This document shows, piece by piece, positions 51,366-59,458 of a stretch of 64,000 bases of DNA. Positions within the stretch are counted from its first letter, which is position 1; each line of letters opens with the position of its first letter. The translations under genes were made by a program, and so were the position numbers. Below the pieces are notes generated by a model. That model was not told where the DNA came from. It did no database searches and saw only the letters and a program-made list of their open reading frames with translations. Source of the DNA: SZUA-87 sp041687805 (lineage in GTDB: Bacteria; Actinomycetota; Acidimicrobiia; Acidimicrobiales; Aldehydirespiratoraceae); NCBI GenBank assembly GCA_041687805.1, contig JBDNJK010000084.1, forward strand, positions 3,320 to 67,319, in the 5' to 3' direction.

Positions 51366-52445
51366 TCAGTACTTGCCCATGATGGGTCGAAATTCAGCGT
51401 CGTCAGGGTTGATGAGGCTGAAATCCTTCTCGGTGAAGAGTCGAACGCACGCGTCGACGATTGATGCTTGGTAGAGAGTGCCGCGATGCGAGGTGATCTC
51501 TTCCAGCGCGGCCTCGATACCCAGCGCCGGACGGTAGGGGCGATGCGAGCACATCGCTTCGACCACATCGGACACGCCGATAATCATGGCCTCTTCAGAA
51601 ATGTCGCCGTCACGAAGCCCGTCGGGGTAGCCCGACCCGTCGAGACGTTCATGATGGTGAAGAATCATTTCGCCCACAGGCCACGGGAACTCGATACTTT
51701 CCACGGTGTCGTAGCCGGCTCGTGGGTGCTGCTTCACCATGGCAAATTCAACCTCGGTCAACTTCCCACTTCGATTCAGGATCTCGCCCGGGATGCCTGA
51801 TCGGCCGATGTCGTGGAGCAAACCTCCGAAATAGATCCCCTCGACACGTTCGATGGGGTAGCCCAACTCTTCGGCTATGGCGCGACCTAGCTCTGCGACC
51901 CGGTTTTGGTGGCCTGCCATCAAACGATCACTCAGATCAACGCTGATACTGAGCGCTCGCACTGTCCCGACGAGAATCTCTCTGAGATGAAGATCAGCTT
52001 CTTGAAGTTCTTCCCGTCTACGGACCGAATCCGTAATGTCGTGAACCGAGCCGACCAAGTGGGTGCAGGTTCCGTCGGGGTCGAAGACGGGCGAAACAGC
52101 GACGTGGCCGATTCTCTCCTCGCCTGAATAGACCGACGATTCCTCCCACTCGACCGTCTCGCCGGTGGCGATCGCCTGGAGGTAATTGGCCCGAACCGTC
52201 TTGAGCGAGGGCGGAGGAATGACCTCATCGATGGTCTTCCCGACTACCTGGGCCTCGCTCAGGCCGGTTGTGTTGAGGAATGGCTTGTTGACCGACAGGA
52301 ATCGAAACACGCCATGAGGTTCGACGCCAATGTAAAAGAGGGCATCACCGATCACATCGAAGATCAGAGGTATGTGTTGCCGGTGTTGATCTCGATCTTC
52401 AGCGGTGTCGGCACGCTTGGCGCGGCTCCTGCTGAACAAGGTCAT
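51366..52445 (-). CDS. PAS-HD-GYP cyclic-di-GMP phosphodiesterase-like protein
   Basis: A 359-residue protein with one PAS domain (about 25-150: DALFYIGVEPHGVFRFLSVN, GKTIDEVIPPPSL, THLVGSVHDITD) and an HD-GYP domain (about 165-335: DRLMAGHQNRVAELGRAIAE, LLHDIGRSGIPGEILNRSGK, ILHHHERLDGSGYPDGLRDG, SDVVEAMCSHRPYRPALG). The HDxGK motif reads HDIGR. The output domain is a clear paralogue of that in the four-PAS protein 3.4 kb away. Convergent with the F420 oxidoreductase. Confidence 0.9.
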   Translation of the reverse strand: MTLFSRSRAKRADTAEDRDQHRQHIPLIFDVIGDALFYIGVEPHGVFRFLSVNKPFLNTTGLSEAQVVGKTIDEVIPPPSLKTVRANYLQAIATGETVEWEESSVYSGEERIGHVAVSPVFDPDGTCTHLVGSVHDITDSVRRREELQEADLHLREILVGTVRALSISVDLSDRLMAGHQNRVAELGRAIAEELGYPIERVEGIYFGGLLHDIGRSGIPGEILNRSGKLTEVEFAMVKQHPRAGYDTVESIEFPWPVGEMILHHHERLDGSGYPDGLRDGDISEEAMIIGVSDVVEAMCSHRPYRPALGIEAALEEITSHRGTLYQASIVDACVRLFTEKDFSLINPDDAEFRPIMGKY

Positions 52446-52471
52446 ACATCACCGATCGGCTAGCGAATGAA

Positions 52472-52969
52472 CTACTTGAAGTTTACCGCAGGCAGTTGGC
52501 TGAGCGCGACCAGAGCCTGTTCTAGGTTCTTCTTCAGAAAGCGTTTGCCACCGGCCTTCAACAGCGCGTCGAAAACCGGGCTGGGATCGAAACCCATCGT
52601 GTAGGTGACCCGTGTTCTCTCGTCAGAAATGGCCTGAATCTCGACCAACTCGTTGAGTGATCTGAAAGCGCCGATGGAAGCTTCGTAGACGGTGAAGCCC
52701 CAAGCTTTGCCGGGCTCCCACACGTTGAATTCCTCGTCGAGGCTTATTCGTCGGTTGACGTGGACCCGGCGACGCGACCCCATGCCATCTCGCTGCTCGC
52801 CGAGTCGCTCCACTTTGTGAATGGCGCTAAACCACTCGGGCCACGACTCATGGTCGCAGAGCGCATCGAAGACCTCGGTGGGGGTAGCCAGCATTTCGCG
52901 TGCTGCGCTCACCCTCACCGGGGCCCTCTGAATCCATTCCGGGGGCTGGGTTTTCACACTCTTGGCCAT
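52472..52969 (-). CDS. SRPBCC/polyketide cyclase-like protein
   Basis: A 165-residue protein with the START-like helix-grip pattern: VSAAREMLATPTEVFDALCD, HESWPEWFSAIHKVERLG, then strands (RVTYTMGFDPSPVFDALLK) and a long final helix. Such proteins bind hydrophobic ligands; its substrate is unknown. ATG 52969 has GGAGG at good distance; a form seven residues longer is less likely. It lies 42 bp behind the superoxide dismutase gene on the same strand. Confidence 0.83.
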   Translation of the reverse strand: MAKSVKTQPPEWIQRAPVRVSAAREMLATPTEVFDALCDHESWPEWFSAIHKVERLGEQRDGMGSRRRVHVNRRISLDEEFNVWEPGKAWGFTVYEASIGAFRSLNELVEIQAISDERTRVTYTMGFDPSPVFDALLKAGGKRFLKKNLEQALVALSQLPAVNFK

Positions 52970-53011
52970 CTCTGTGCCTCCGGGCATCTACTGAATCAAA
53001 CGGGCGCCGAA

Positions 53012-53596
53012 TCAGCCCGCGAAGTTGGCGGCCACGAACTCCCAGTTGATGAGATTCTCGATGAACGTGTCGACGTAGGCCGGACGGGCGTTCTGATAGT
53101 CGAGGTAGTAGGCGTGCTCCCACACGTCGATCGTGAGCAGCGGCATCTGGCCATGCTTGATGGGGGTATCGGCATCGTCGGTCTTCACGATCGATAGGCC
53201 GTCGTCGCCCTTCACCAGCCAGGTCCAGCCAGACCCGAAGTTGCCGACCGCGCCGGCCTTGAACTGGCTCTTGAACTCGTCGGCCGAACCAAAGCTCGCG
53301 TTGATCGCTGCGCCAAAATCACCGGTTGGGTCGCCGCCACCACCGGGGGTCATGCACTTCCAGTAGAAGCTGTGGTTCCAGACCTGAGCGGCGTTGTTGA
53401 ACAAGCCTCCAGGACCGGCCGCGGCGATGATCTCTTCGAGCGACGAATCAGCCTGAGCGGTGCCCTCGATGAGTCCGTTGAGGTTCTTCACATAACCGGC
53501 GTGGTGCTTGCCGTAGTGAAAGCCGATGGTTCGTTCGCTGATGTGGGGAGCGAGCGCGTTGTCGGCGTAGGGAAGAGCGGGAAGTTCGATGGCCAT
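53012..53596 (-). CDS. sodB: Superoxide dismutase, Fe type
   Basis: A 194-residue Fe/Mn-family SOD: LPYADNALAPHISERTIGFH, HHAGYVKNLNGLI, the block NNAAQVWNHSFYWKCMTPGG, WTWLVKGDDGLSIVKTDD, and the metal signature DVWEHAYYLDYQNARPAYVD. All four ligands (His, His, Asp, His) are present. The Gln in NNAAQVWNH suggests iron as the metal. AGGAG precedes the ATG. Confidence 0.96.
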   Translation of the reverse strand: MAIELPALPYADNALAPHISERTIGFHYGKHHAGYVKNLNGLIEGTAQADSSLEEIIAAAGPGGLFNNAAQVWNHSFYWKCMTPGGGGDPTGDFGAAINASFGSADEFKSQFKAGAVGNFGSGWTWLVKGDDGLSIVKTDDADTPIKHGQMPLLTIDVWEHAYYLDYQNARPAYVDTFIENLINWEFVAANFAG

Positions 53597-53690
53597 GGTT
53601 TCTCCTGGAGTTTTGCTGTCTTGGATTCCGCGGAAAGACCAAACTAACGGGCGCGGCGAGGCAGCGCACTACGCCCTTGGTGTGAGGTGA

Positions 53691-54398
53691 TCAGCCGCCT
53701 GCGAGTGATGCGCGCCACCCGATCAAGAATTCGATCAGGTCGTGTTGCGTGAACCCAGGAGCTACCCCTATCAACACAACAACGTTTTCTGTCAGCGAAG
53801 CGAACCAGGTGCCTCCACTCAAGCCCTCTGTCGGAGGAGTCACGGTGGCGAGCATGACGGTGCGGCGGAGGTTGGGATCGTCGGCGCTTAACTCCGGATT
53901 CCAGCGACTGATTGCCTGGCGCAAATAGTTGCGGCCGTCATTGCTTGCTCCGGCAAATACGAATACGTCGGCGACTGGGGCTCCGTTGGGGCCGATCAAT
54001 TCCCGAGCACGGAACGGTTGGGTGCTCTCAGCCCAATCGACGTTCATCTCGCCAGCCGGGGTTGGAGTCGTGGCCGAACGGTACGGGCCGAAACTCCATG
54101 GAGTTGGCACGGCCGCGGTCGCGTTGTTGATCATCACCACATCGGCAGTGAAATCCACATCGCCGAGAAGTTCGCCGGTCACCACGCTCACGGCCTGGCT
54201 CTGCCAAGTGGCGAGGTTCTGCTGAACTGATCGCTCAATTCCGGCGACCGCCTGATCTTCGGCCCTGACTGGCGCTGATTCGGGAGTGGCGGTGATCAGA
54301 TTCCAAGCAAACATCGCACTGGCGGCGGTGGCAGCCATGGTGATCACGGCCACCATGACAATACGAATCGCCCTCCAAAGCGCGTGATCAGAGCCCAC
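53691..54398 (-). CDS. Membrane-anchored protein of unknown function
   Basis: A 235-residue protein with an N-terminal membrane helix (IRIVMVAVITMAATAASAMF, residues 11-30) and an outer domain of about 190 residues. It has no cysteines. The outer part contains VFVFAGASNDGRNYLRQAIS and ends in FTQHDLIEFLIGWRASLAGG. I recognise no family. It is on the same strand as the GS-like gene, which ends 72 bp upstream of its start, and may be the last gene of that operon or separate. Confidence 0.62.
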   Translation of the reverse strand: MGSDHALWRAIRIVMVAVITMAATAASAMFAWNLITATPESAPVRAEDQAVAGIERSVQQNLATWQSQAVSVVTGELLGDVDFTADVVMINNATAAVPTPWSFGPYRSATTPTPAGEMNVDWAESTQPFRARELIGPNGAPVADVFVFAGASNDGRNYLRQAISRWNPELSADDPNLRRTVMLATVTPPTEGLSGGTWFASLTENVVVLIGVAPGFTQHDLIEFLIGWRASLAGG

Positions 54399-54470
54399 CT
54401 GTCCCGATCGGCAAATGTCTACCGGATCATGAGGACAAGTTTCCGAATTTCACTCGACCCGAGCGGCGGG

Positions 54471-55820
54471 TCAGATCTGTTCGAAGTAGCGGCGCTTTTC
54501 CCAGTCGGTGACTGACTGGTCGAAGGCGTCGCATTCCTTGGCGAAGAACCAGCCGTAGTGATCGACAACCTCATCGCCGAGCAGGCGTCGGGCCTCGGTG
54601 CTGGCTGAGAACCGCTCACTGGCCTCACGAAGCGTCGATGGAACGGTGGGAACGTCGGCTGAGGTGTAGGCATCGCCGCTGAACTCGGCGGGCGGTTCGA
54701 TCTTGTTGGCGATGCCATCAAGGCCGCTGGCCAGAGCTGCTGAATAGGCGAGATAGGGGTTGACGTCGGCGCCAGGAATACGGCATTCGATTCGCAGGCT
54801 CGGGCCCGATCCAACGATACGAAACCCGGCGGTGCGATTGTCGGTCGACCACGCAATGCCGGTGGGTGCCCACGACTGCGATTGATAGCGCTTGTAGGAG
54901 TTGACCGTGGGCGCGTAGCACGGCATCAAATCGGGCGTGTGTCGCATCCAGCCTCCGAGAAACCAACGAAACACGTCGCTTCGCCCGGCCTCTTCGGCGG
55001 AGCCGGCGAACACGTTGCCGTTGTCGTCCCACAAGCTGAGATGAATGTGGCAACTGCTTCCCGGCTGGTCGGCGTGAGGCTTGGCCATGAACGTGACGCT
55101 CACCCCCTGCGAGTCGGCGAGCTCCTTCATGGCCTGCTTCATCATCACGTGACGGTCGGCCATGTCGAGCACTTCGGAGTATCGAATGTTGAGTTCGTGC
55201 TGGCCTATGGCGGCCTCACCCTTGGAGTTCTCGACAGGAATGTCGGAGTCGCGCAACGCCCGTCGGGCCGCTCCCACATAGTCCTCAACGCGTGCCCCCT
55301 GAAGCAGGTGATAGTCCTCCACATACCAACCGGCGGCTTCGAGATCTGTATAACCCTTGTCGTGGGCTTCGCGGTAGGTGTCGCGATACAAGAAAAACTC
55401 GAGCTCGGAAGCAGCCTTGGCCGTGAAGCCCGACGCCGCGGCGGCATCGAGTTGGCGGCGCAGGATCGACCTCGGTGCGACGCCAACATTGGAATGTGAG
55501 CCGTCGTCGACCACATCACACAACACGATGACGGCGCGGTCGGTCCAGCCGCAGCGACGCATGGTGGACAGGTCGGGCACCATGTGGAAGTCGCCGAAGC
55601 CGCTCGACCAATTGGAGTAGGCGTAACCGTCGACCGGCGCCATGTCCATGTCGACAGTGAGTAGATAGTCGCAGGCGTGAGTGCCCTCTTGAATCGTGTC
55701 GAGAAAGAAGTCGGCGTCGGATCGTTTGCCCAGCAACCGGCCGTAATGGTCGGTGAAGCCGAGGATCACAGTGTCGATCTCGCCCAACTCGACGGCTTGG
55801 CGTAGTTCTTCGGGAGTCAT
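54471..55820 (-). CDS. Glutamine synthetase-like gamma-glutamyl-amine ligase
   Basis: A 449-residue GS-fold enzyme. Metal and ATP sites: AASELEFFLYRDTYREAHD, KGEAAIGQHELNIRY, VTFMAKPHADQPGSSCHIHL, and the Arg block FRIVGSGPSLRIECRIPGAD. There is no adenylylation motif of true GlnA I. It belongs to the GlnA3/GlnA4/PuuA-like branch, whose members attach glutamate to polyamines or ethanolamine. It overlaps the Fe-alcohol dehydrogenase start by four bases (transcribed ALDH, ADH, GS). The substrate is an inference from this context. Confidence 0.88.
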   Translation of the reverse strand: MTPEELRQAVELGEIDTVILGFTDHYGRLLGKRSDADFFLDTIQEGTHACDYLLTVDMDMAPVDGYAYSNWSSGFGDFHMVPDLSTMRRCGWTDRAVIVLCDVVDDGSHSNVGVAPRSILRRQLDAAAASGFTAKAASELEFFLYRDTYREAHDKGYTDLEAAGWYVEDYHLLQGARVEDYVGAARRALRDSDIPVENSKGEAAIGQHELNIRYSEVLDMADRHVMMKQAMKELADSQGVSVTFMAKPHADQPGSSCHIHLSLWDDNGNVFAGSAEEAGRSDVFRWFLGGWMRHTPDLMPCYAPTVNSYKRYQSQSWAPTGIAWSTDNRTAGFRIVGSGPSLRIECRIPGADVNPYLAYSAALASGLDGIANKIEPPAEFSGDAYTSADVPTVPSTLREASERFSASTEARRLLGDEVVDHYGWFFAKECDAFDQSVTDWEKRRYFEQI

Positions 55821-57010
55821 CGAATTGTCTTTCCGGAGGAGGCCGCGCCGACATTACCCGCGCACGCTGCGTCGAATACTCGAGTGGCGAACTCCAAGGT
55901 AAACTCGATCGGGTTACCGCCGGCCGATGGGTCGATCACTGCGGCTGCGGCAATCTGGGCGGTGGAGGCTGCATCGACCCCGAGTTCGACCAGCGTGTGG
56001 GGAACGTCCATCGACTCGCGCATGGCAAGCACGTGGGCCAGGAAGCCGTCGAAACCTCCAGCGAAACCGACGTAGCGGGCGAGTGACTCGATCACCGGCT
56101 CGATTGCTGACCGGTTGGCGGTGAGCACGTATGGCATCACCACCGCGTTGGTCATGCCGTGATGGGTATTGAACACGGCACCAATCGGATGGGCCAGCGC
56201 GTGCATCCCGCCGAGACCCTTTTGGAATGCCACGGCGCCCATGGCCGCAGCGGCCATCATGTGGCCGCGGGCCACGATGTCGGTGGGATCCTCCACCACC
56301 TTCGGCAGATTCTCGATGACCAAGCGAGCCCCTTCGAGGCCAATGCCATGCGACATCGGGTGATAGCTCGGAGCACACAACGCTTCGAGCGAATGTGACA
56401 ACGCATCGATGCCGGTGCCCACCGTGAGCATTCGGGGGAGGCCGACCGTGAGTTCCGGGTCGCAGATAACCGCCACCGGCAACATCTTGGGATGGAACAC
56501 GATCACTTTGCGGTGAGTCGACTCGTCGATCACCACACCCGCTCGACCGACCTCGCTGCCGGTGCCGGCCGTTGTGGGCACGGCGATCACGGGAGCGATC
56601 GCATCGGCATCGGCACGGGTCCAGTTGTCGCCGATGTCCTCGAAATCCCACACCGGACGGGTCTGGCCGACCATCAACGCGATGGTTTTGCCGACATCGA
56701 GAGCGGAGCCACCGCCGACCGCGATCACGCCGTCGTGCCCGCCCTCTCGATACATCTCAACCCCAGCGGTCACGTTGGCCTCGACCGGGTTGGGCTTCAC
56801 CTCGCTGAACAGGCCGTGCGCTACACCCGCGGCGGTCAGCACCGCACGGATGTCGACAATCGCGGGCAGTTCGACCATGCCGGGGTCGGTCACGATCAGC
56901 GGACGCTTGATCGGCACTCCGGCACACACCTCGGCCAGTTCTGAAATGCGACCGGCGCCGAAACGGATCGGAGTGGGATAGCCCCAATTGGCAATGGGAG
57001 CAGTGGTCAT
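55817..57010 (-). CDS. Iron-containing alcohol dehydrogenase
   Basis: A 397-residue group III alcohol dehydrogenase: KRPLIVTDPGMVELPAI, VIAVGGGSALDVGKTIALM (NAD loop), APVIAVPTTAGTGSEVGRAG, and the metal region GMHALAHPIGAVFNTHHGMT with its histidines. It oxidises an alcohol, or reduces an aldehyde. It overlaps ALDH and the GS-like gene by four bases each, so the three form one coupled unit; in this place it could oxidise the alcohol of a gamma-glutamyl amino alcohol (inference). Confidence 0.93.
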   Translation of the reverse strand: MTTAPIANWGYPTPIRFGAGRISELAEVCAGVPIKRPLIVTDPGMVELPAIVDIRAVLTAAGVAHGLFSEVKPNPVEANVTAGVEMYREGGHDGVIAVGGGSALDVGKTIALMVGQTRPVWDFEDIGDNWTRADADAIAPVIAVPTTAGTGSEVGRAGVVIDESTHRKVIVFHPKMLPVAVICDPELTVGLPRMLTVGTGIDALSHSLEALCAPSYHPMSHGIGLEGARLVIENLPKVVEDPTDIVARGHMMAAAAMGAVAFQKGLGGMHALAHPIGAVFNTHHGMTNAVVMPYVLTANRSAIEPVIESLARYVGFAGGFDGFLAHVLAMRESMDVPHTLVELGVDAASTAQIAAAAVIDPSAGGNPIEFTLEFATRVFDAACAGNVGAASSGKTIR

Positions 57011-58410
57011 GATTGACCTCCGGTTGGGTCGAGTCGAAGATGGTACGACTTGACGCGAGTGAGCATTCCGTAGCCGAGCGACGAGAGCGTGATGCCTTTG
57101 CCGGTGTCTTTCACACCGGTCCAGGCGAGCGATGGATCGAGGTAGTCGGCTCGGTTCATGAACACGGTGCCGGTCTGCAGGCGTGCGCCGATGGAACGAA
57201 CGGCGTCAGCGTCGGCCGTCCAGATCGAGGCAGACAATCCGTAGACGCTGTCGTTCATCATCTCGACCGCCTCGTCATCTGAGTCGACCGGCATTACACC
57301 GACAATCGGCCCGAACGTCTCTTGCGTCATCACCGACATTTGGTGGTCGACATCAACGAGGATCTCAGGAGAGAGGTAAGGCGAACCTTGGCTGTCGGCC
57401 CAATCACCGGTTTCGCCCACAAGGCACCGTGCCCCGGCGGCCGTGGCATCGCCGAGTTGGCGACGCACGTTGTCGGCAGCGTGGCCCGACACCATTGGTC
57501 CGATGGTGGTTGTGGCGTCGGTCGGGTCTCCCAACGTGAGGGCCCGGCCCTCGGCCACCATGGCATCGACGAACTCGGTGTAGATCGGGCGTGCCACGTA
57601 GACCCGTTCGATTCCGCAGCACGACTGGCCGGAATTGAAGAAGGCGCCGTCGGCCACGTTGGCGGCAGCAAATGCGATATTCGCGTCGGCGCGAACGTAG
57701 GCCGGGTCCTTGCCCCCCAACTCGAGCCCGACATCGGTGAAGCTGCCGGCAGCGGCGCGCTCGATGGTGCGACCACCCTCCACCGAGCCTGTGAAGTTCA
57801 CCCGGTCGAACCGTTTGTCGGCGAGCGCCCGCCCGACCTGATCGTGGCTGAGGACCAGGTTGGTGAACACCCCGGACGGGATCCCGGCCGCGTCGGCGGC
57901 CTGCTGAAGACGCTCGCCGACCACAAGTGTCTGGCTCGCGTGTTTCAGGACCACGGCATTGCCGGCCATCAATGCCGGGACGATCGAGTTGACGGCCGTG
58001 AGGAGCGGATAATTCCACGGGGCAATCACCAAGACAAGCCCGAGCGGCTCGCGGGAAATCCAGCGGTCGAACCCGTCGAGAGGGTCGCTCACCACAGGAG
58101 CGAGGCTCGATTCGGCGATAGAGATCATGTGATGGCCACGCTCGGCGAAGCCCTGGAGTTCGCCGGCACCGAACTTCACGGGCCGGCCCATCTGCCAAGC
58201 CAACTCGGTCACGATCTCGTCGTTCATGTCAGTGAGCGCGTTCACTAACGCTGTGCACGCGACAGCACGCTCGGCAATGGTCGCTGCTGCCCAACTCTGC
58301 TGAGCGGCGCGGGCCGACACCAATGCGGCATCGAAGTTCGAGTCGGTGCAAACGGCGCGTGTGGTCCAGATCGATCCGTCTACGGGGGTGGTGATCGAGA
58401 CTTCAGTCAT
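57007..58410 (-). CDS. NAD(P)-dependent aldehyde dehydrogenase
   Basis: A 467-residue ALDH: LGLVLVIAPWNYPLLTAVNS, the active-site Glu in DVGLELGGKDPAYVRAD, the catalytic Cys in FFNSGQSCCGIERVYVARP (second Cys of the pair adjacent), and VMTQETFGPIVGVMPVDSDD. The residue pattern suits gamma-aminobutyraldehyde, glutamyl-aldehyde or succinic semialdehyde substrates. First gene of the ALDH-ADH-GS unit, divergent from the agmatinase-like gene 100 bp away. Confidence 0.94.
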   Translation of the reverse strand: MTEVSITTPVDGSIWTTRAVCTDSNFDAALVSARAAQQSWAAATIAERAVACTALVNALTDMNDEIVTELAWQMGRPVKFGAGELQGFAERGHHMISIAESSLAPVVSDPLDGFDRWISREPLGLVLVIAPWNYPLLTAVNSIVPALMAGNAVVLKHASQTLVVGERLQQAADAAGIPSGVFTNLVLSHDQVGRALADKRFDRVNFTGSVEGGRTIERAAAGSFTDVGLELGGKDPAYVRADANIAFAAANVADGAFFNSGQSCCGIERVYVARPIYTEFVDAMVAEGRALTLGDPTDATTTIGPMVSGHAADNVRRQLGDATAAGARCLVGETGDWADSQGSPYLSPEILVDVDHQMSVMTQETFGPIVGVMPVDSDDEAVEMMNDSVYGLSASIWTADADAVRSIGARLQTGTVFMNRADYLDPSLAWTGVKDTGKGITLSSLGYGMLTRVKSYHLRLDPTGGQS

Positions 58411-58510
58411 GACAGTCGCTTTCGTTCAGGCAGAGAGAAGCTACTCCCGGTTGCCGTGATGAACCTGAGTCGGAGGGGCGGCACGTATGCGTCGTTTAGA
58501 ATCGGCCACG

Positions 58511-59458
58511 ATGACTGACTCGTCCAATCCGCAGCCCCTCGGCGGCAACGAGATGCCCAGGTTCGCCGGGCCCGGCACGTTCATGCGCCTGCCAGGCCGT
58601 GCCGATCCCGCCGACCTAGACGTGACAGTGGTTGGCGTGCCCCTCGACATCGGCGCGTCCAACCGGCCCGGGGCTCGCTATGGCCCGCGGTCCATCCGCT
58701 CAGAGTCGGTGTTGATCCGTCCTTACAACATGGCGACGCGTGCGGCTCCGTTCGACAGTCTTCGCATCGACGACTGCGGCGACGTGGCCATCAACACGTT
58801 CAACCTCCTCGATTCTGTGGCTCGAATCGAAGCCCACTACGACGCGCTTCTGACCGACGACGTGATCACCGCCACGATGGGGGGCGACCACACGATCGTG
58901 CTGCCGATACTGCGGGCCATGGCTCGCAAGCACGGACCGGTCGGGGTTGTCCACGTCGATGCCCACACCGACATCAACGACTCGATGTTCGGCGAGCAAA
59001 TTGCCCATGGAACACCGTTCCGCAGGGCGGTCGAAGAAGGGCTACTCGACTGCCAACGAGTAGTGCAGATCGGGGTGCGAGGCACCGGCTACGAGGCCGA
59101 CGATTTCGACTGGTCTCGACGGCAGGGGTTTCGGGTGGTGCAGGCCGAGGAATGCTGGCACCAGTCGCTTGATCCGCTGATGGCGGAAGTTCGCGAACAA
59201 GTCGGCGGAGGGCCGGTCTACCTGAGCTTCGATATCGATGGCCTCGACCCGGCCTACGCGCCTGGCACCGGCACCCCGGAAATCGGCGGGCTCACAACCA
59301 TTCAGGGCATGGAAATCATTCGTGGCTGCCGTGGACTCGATCTGGTGGGAGCCGACCTTGTAGAGGTGTCACCCGCATATGACACGTCGGGCAACACGTC
59401 GCTCTTGGCAGCCAACCTGCTCTACGAAATGCTGTGCGTGCTACCCGGCGTCGACTGA
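58511..59458 (+). CDS. speB: Agmatinase / guanidino-acid ureohydrolase
   Basis: A 315-residue arginase-family enzyme with both manganese motifs: ATMGGDHTIVLPIL, VGVVHVDAHTDINDSMFGEQ, and YLSFDIDGLDPAYAPGTGTP. FRRAVEEGLLDCQRVVQIGV is typical of agmatinase and guanidinobutyrase/guanidinopropionase. It releases urea from a guanidino compound and leaves an amine that the divergent GS-like enzyme could glutamylate. The symbol is tentative. Its stop abuts the convergent AMP-ligase stop without a gap. Confidence 0.87.
   Translation: MTDSSNPQPLGGNEMPRFAGPGTFMRLPGRADPADLDVTVVGVPLDIGASNRPGARYGPRSIRSESVLIRPYNMATRAAPFDSLRIDDCGDVAINTFNLLDSVARIEAHYDALLTDDVITATMGGDHTIVLPILRAMARKHGPVGVVHVDAHTDINDSMFGEQIAHGTPFRRAVEEGLLDCQRVVQIGVRGTGYEADDFDWSRRQGFRVVQAEECWHQSLDPLMAEVREQVGGGPVYLSFDIDGLDPAYAPGTGTPEIGGLTTIQGMEIIRGCRGLDLVGADLVEVSPAYDTSGNTSLLAANLLYEMLCVLPGVD

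Noticed and set aside
57322..58248. 308-codon frame opposite the aldehyde dehydrogenase gene
   Set aside because: It mirrors the ALDH codons on the other strand and has no recognisable domain.
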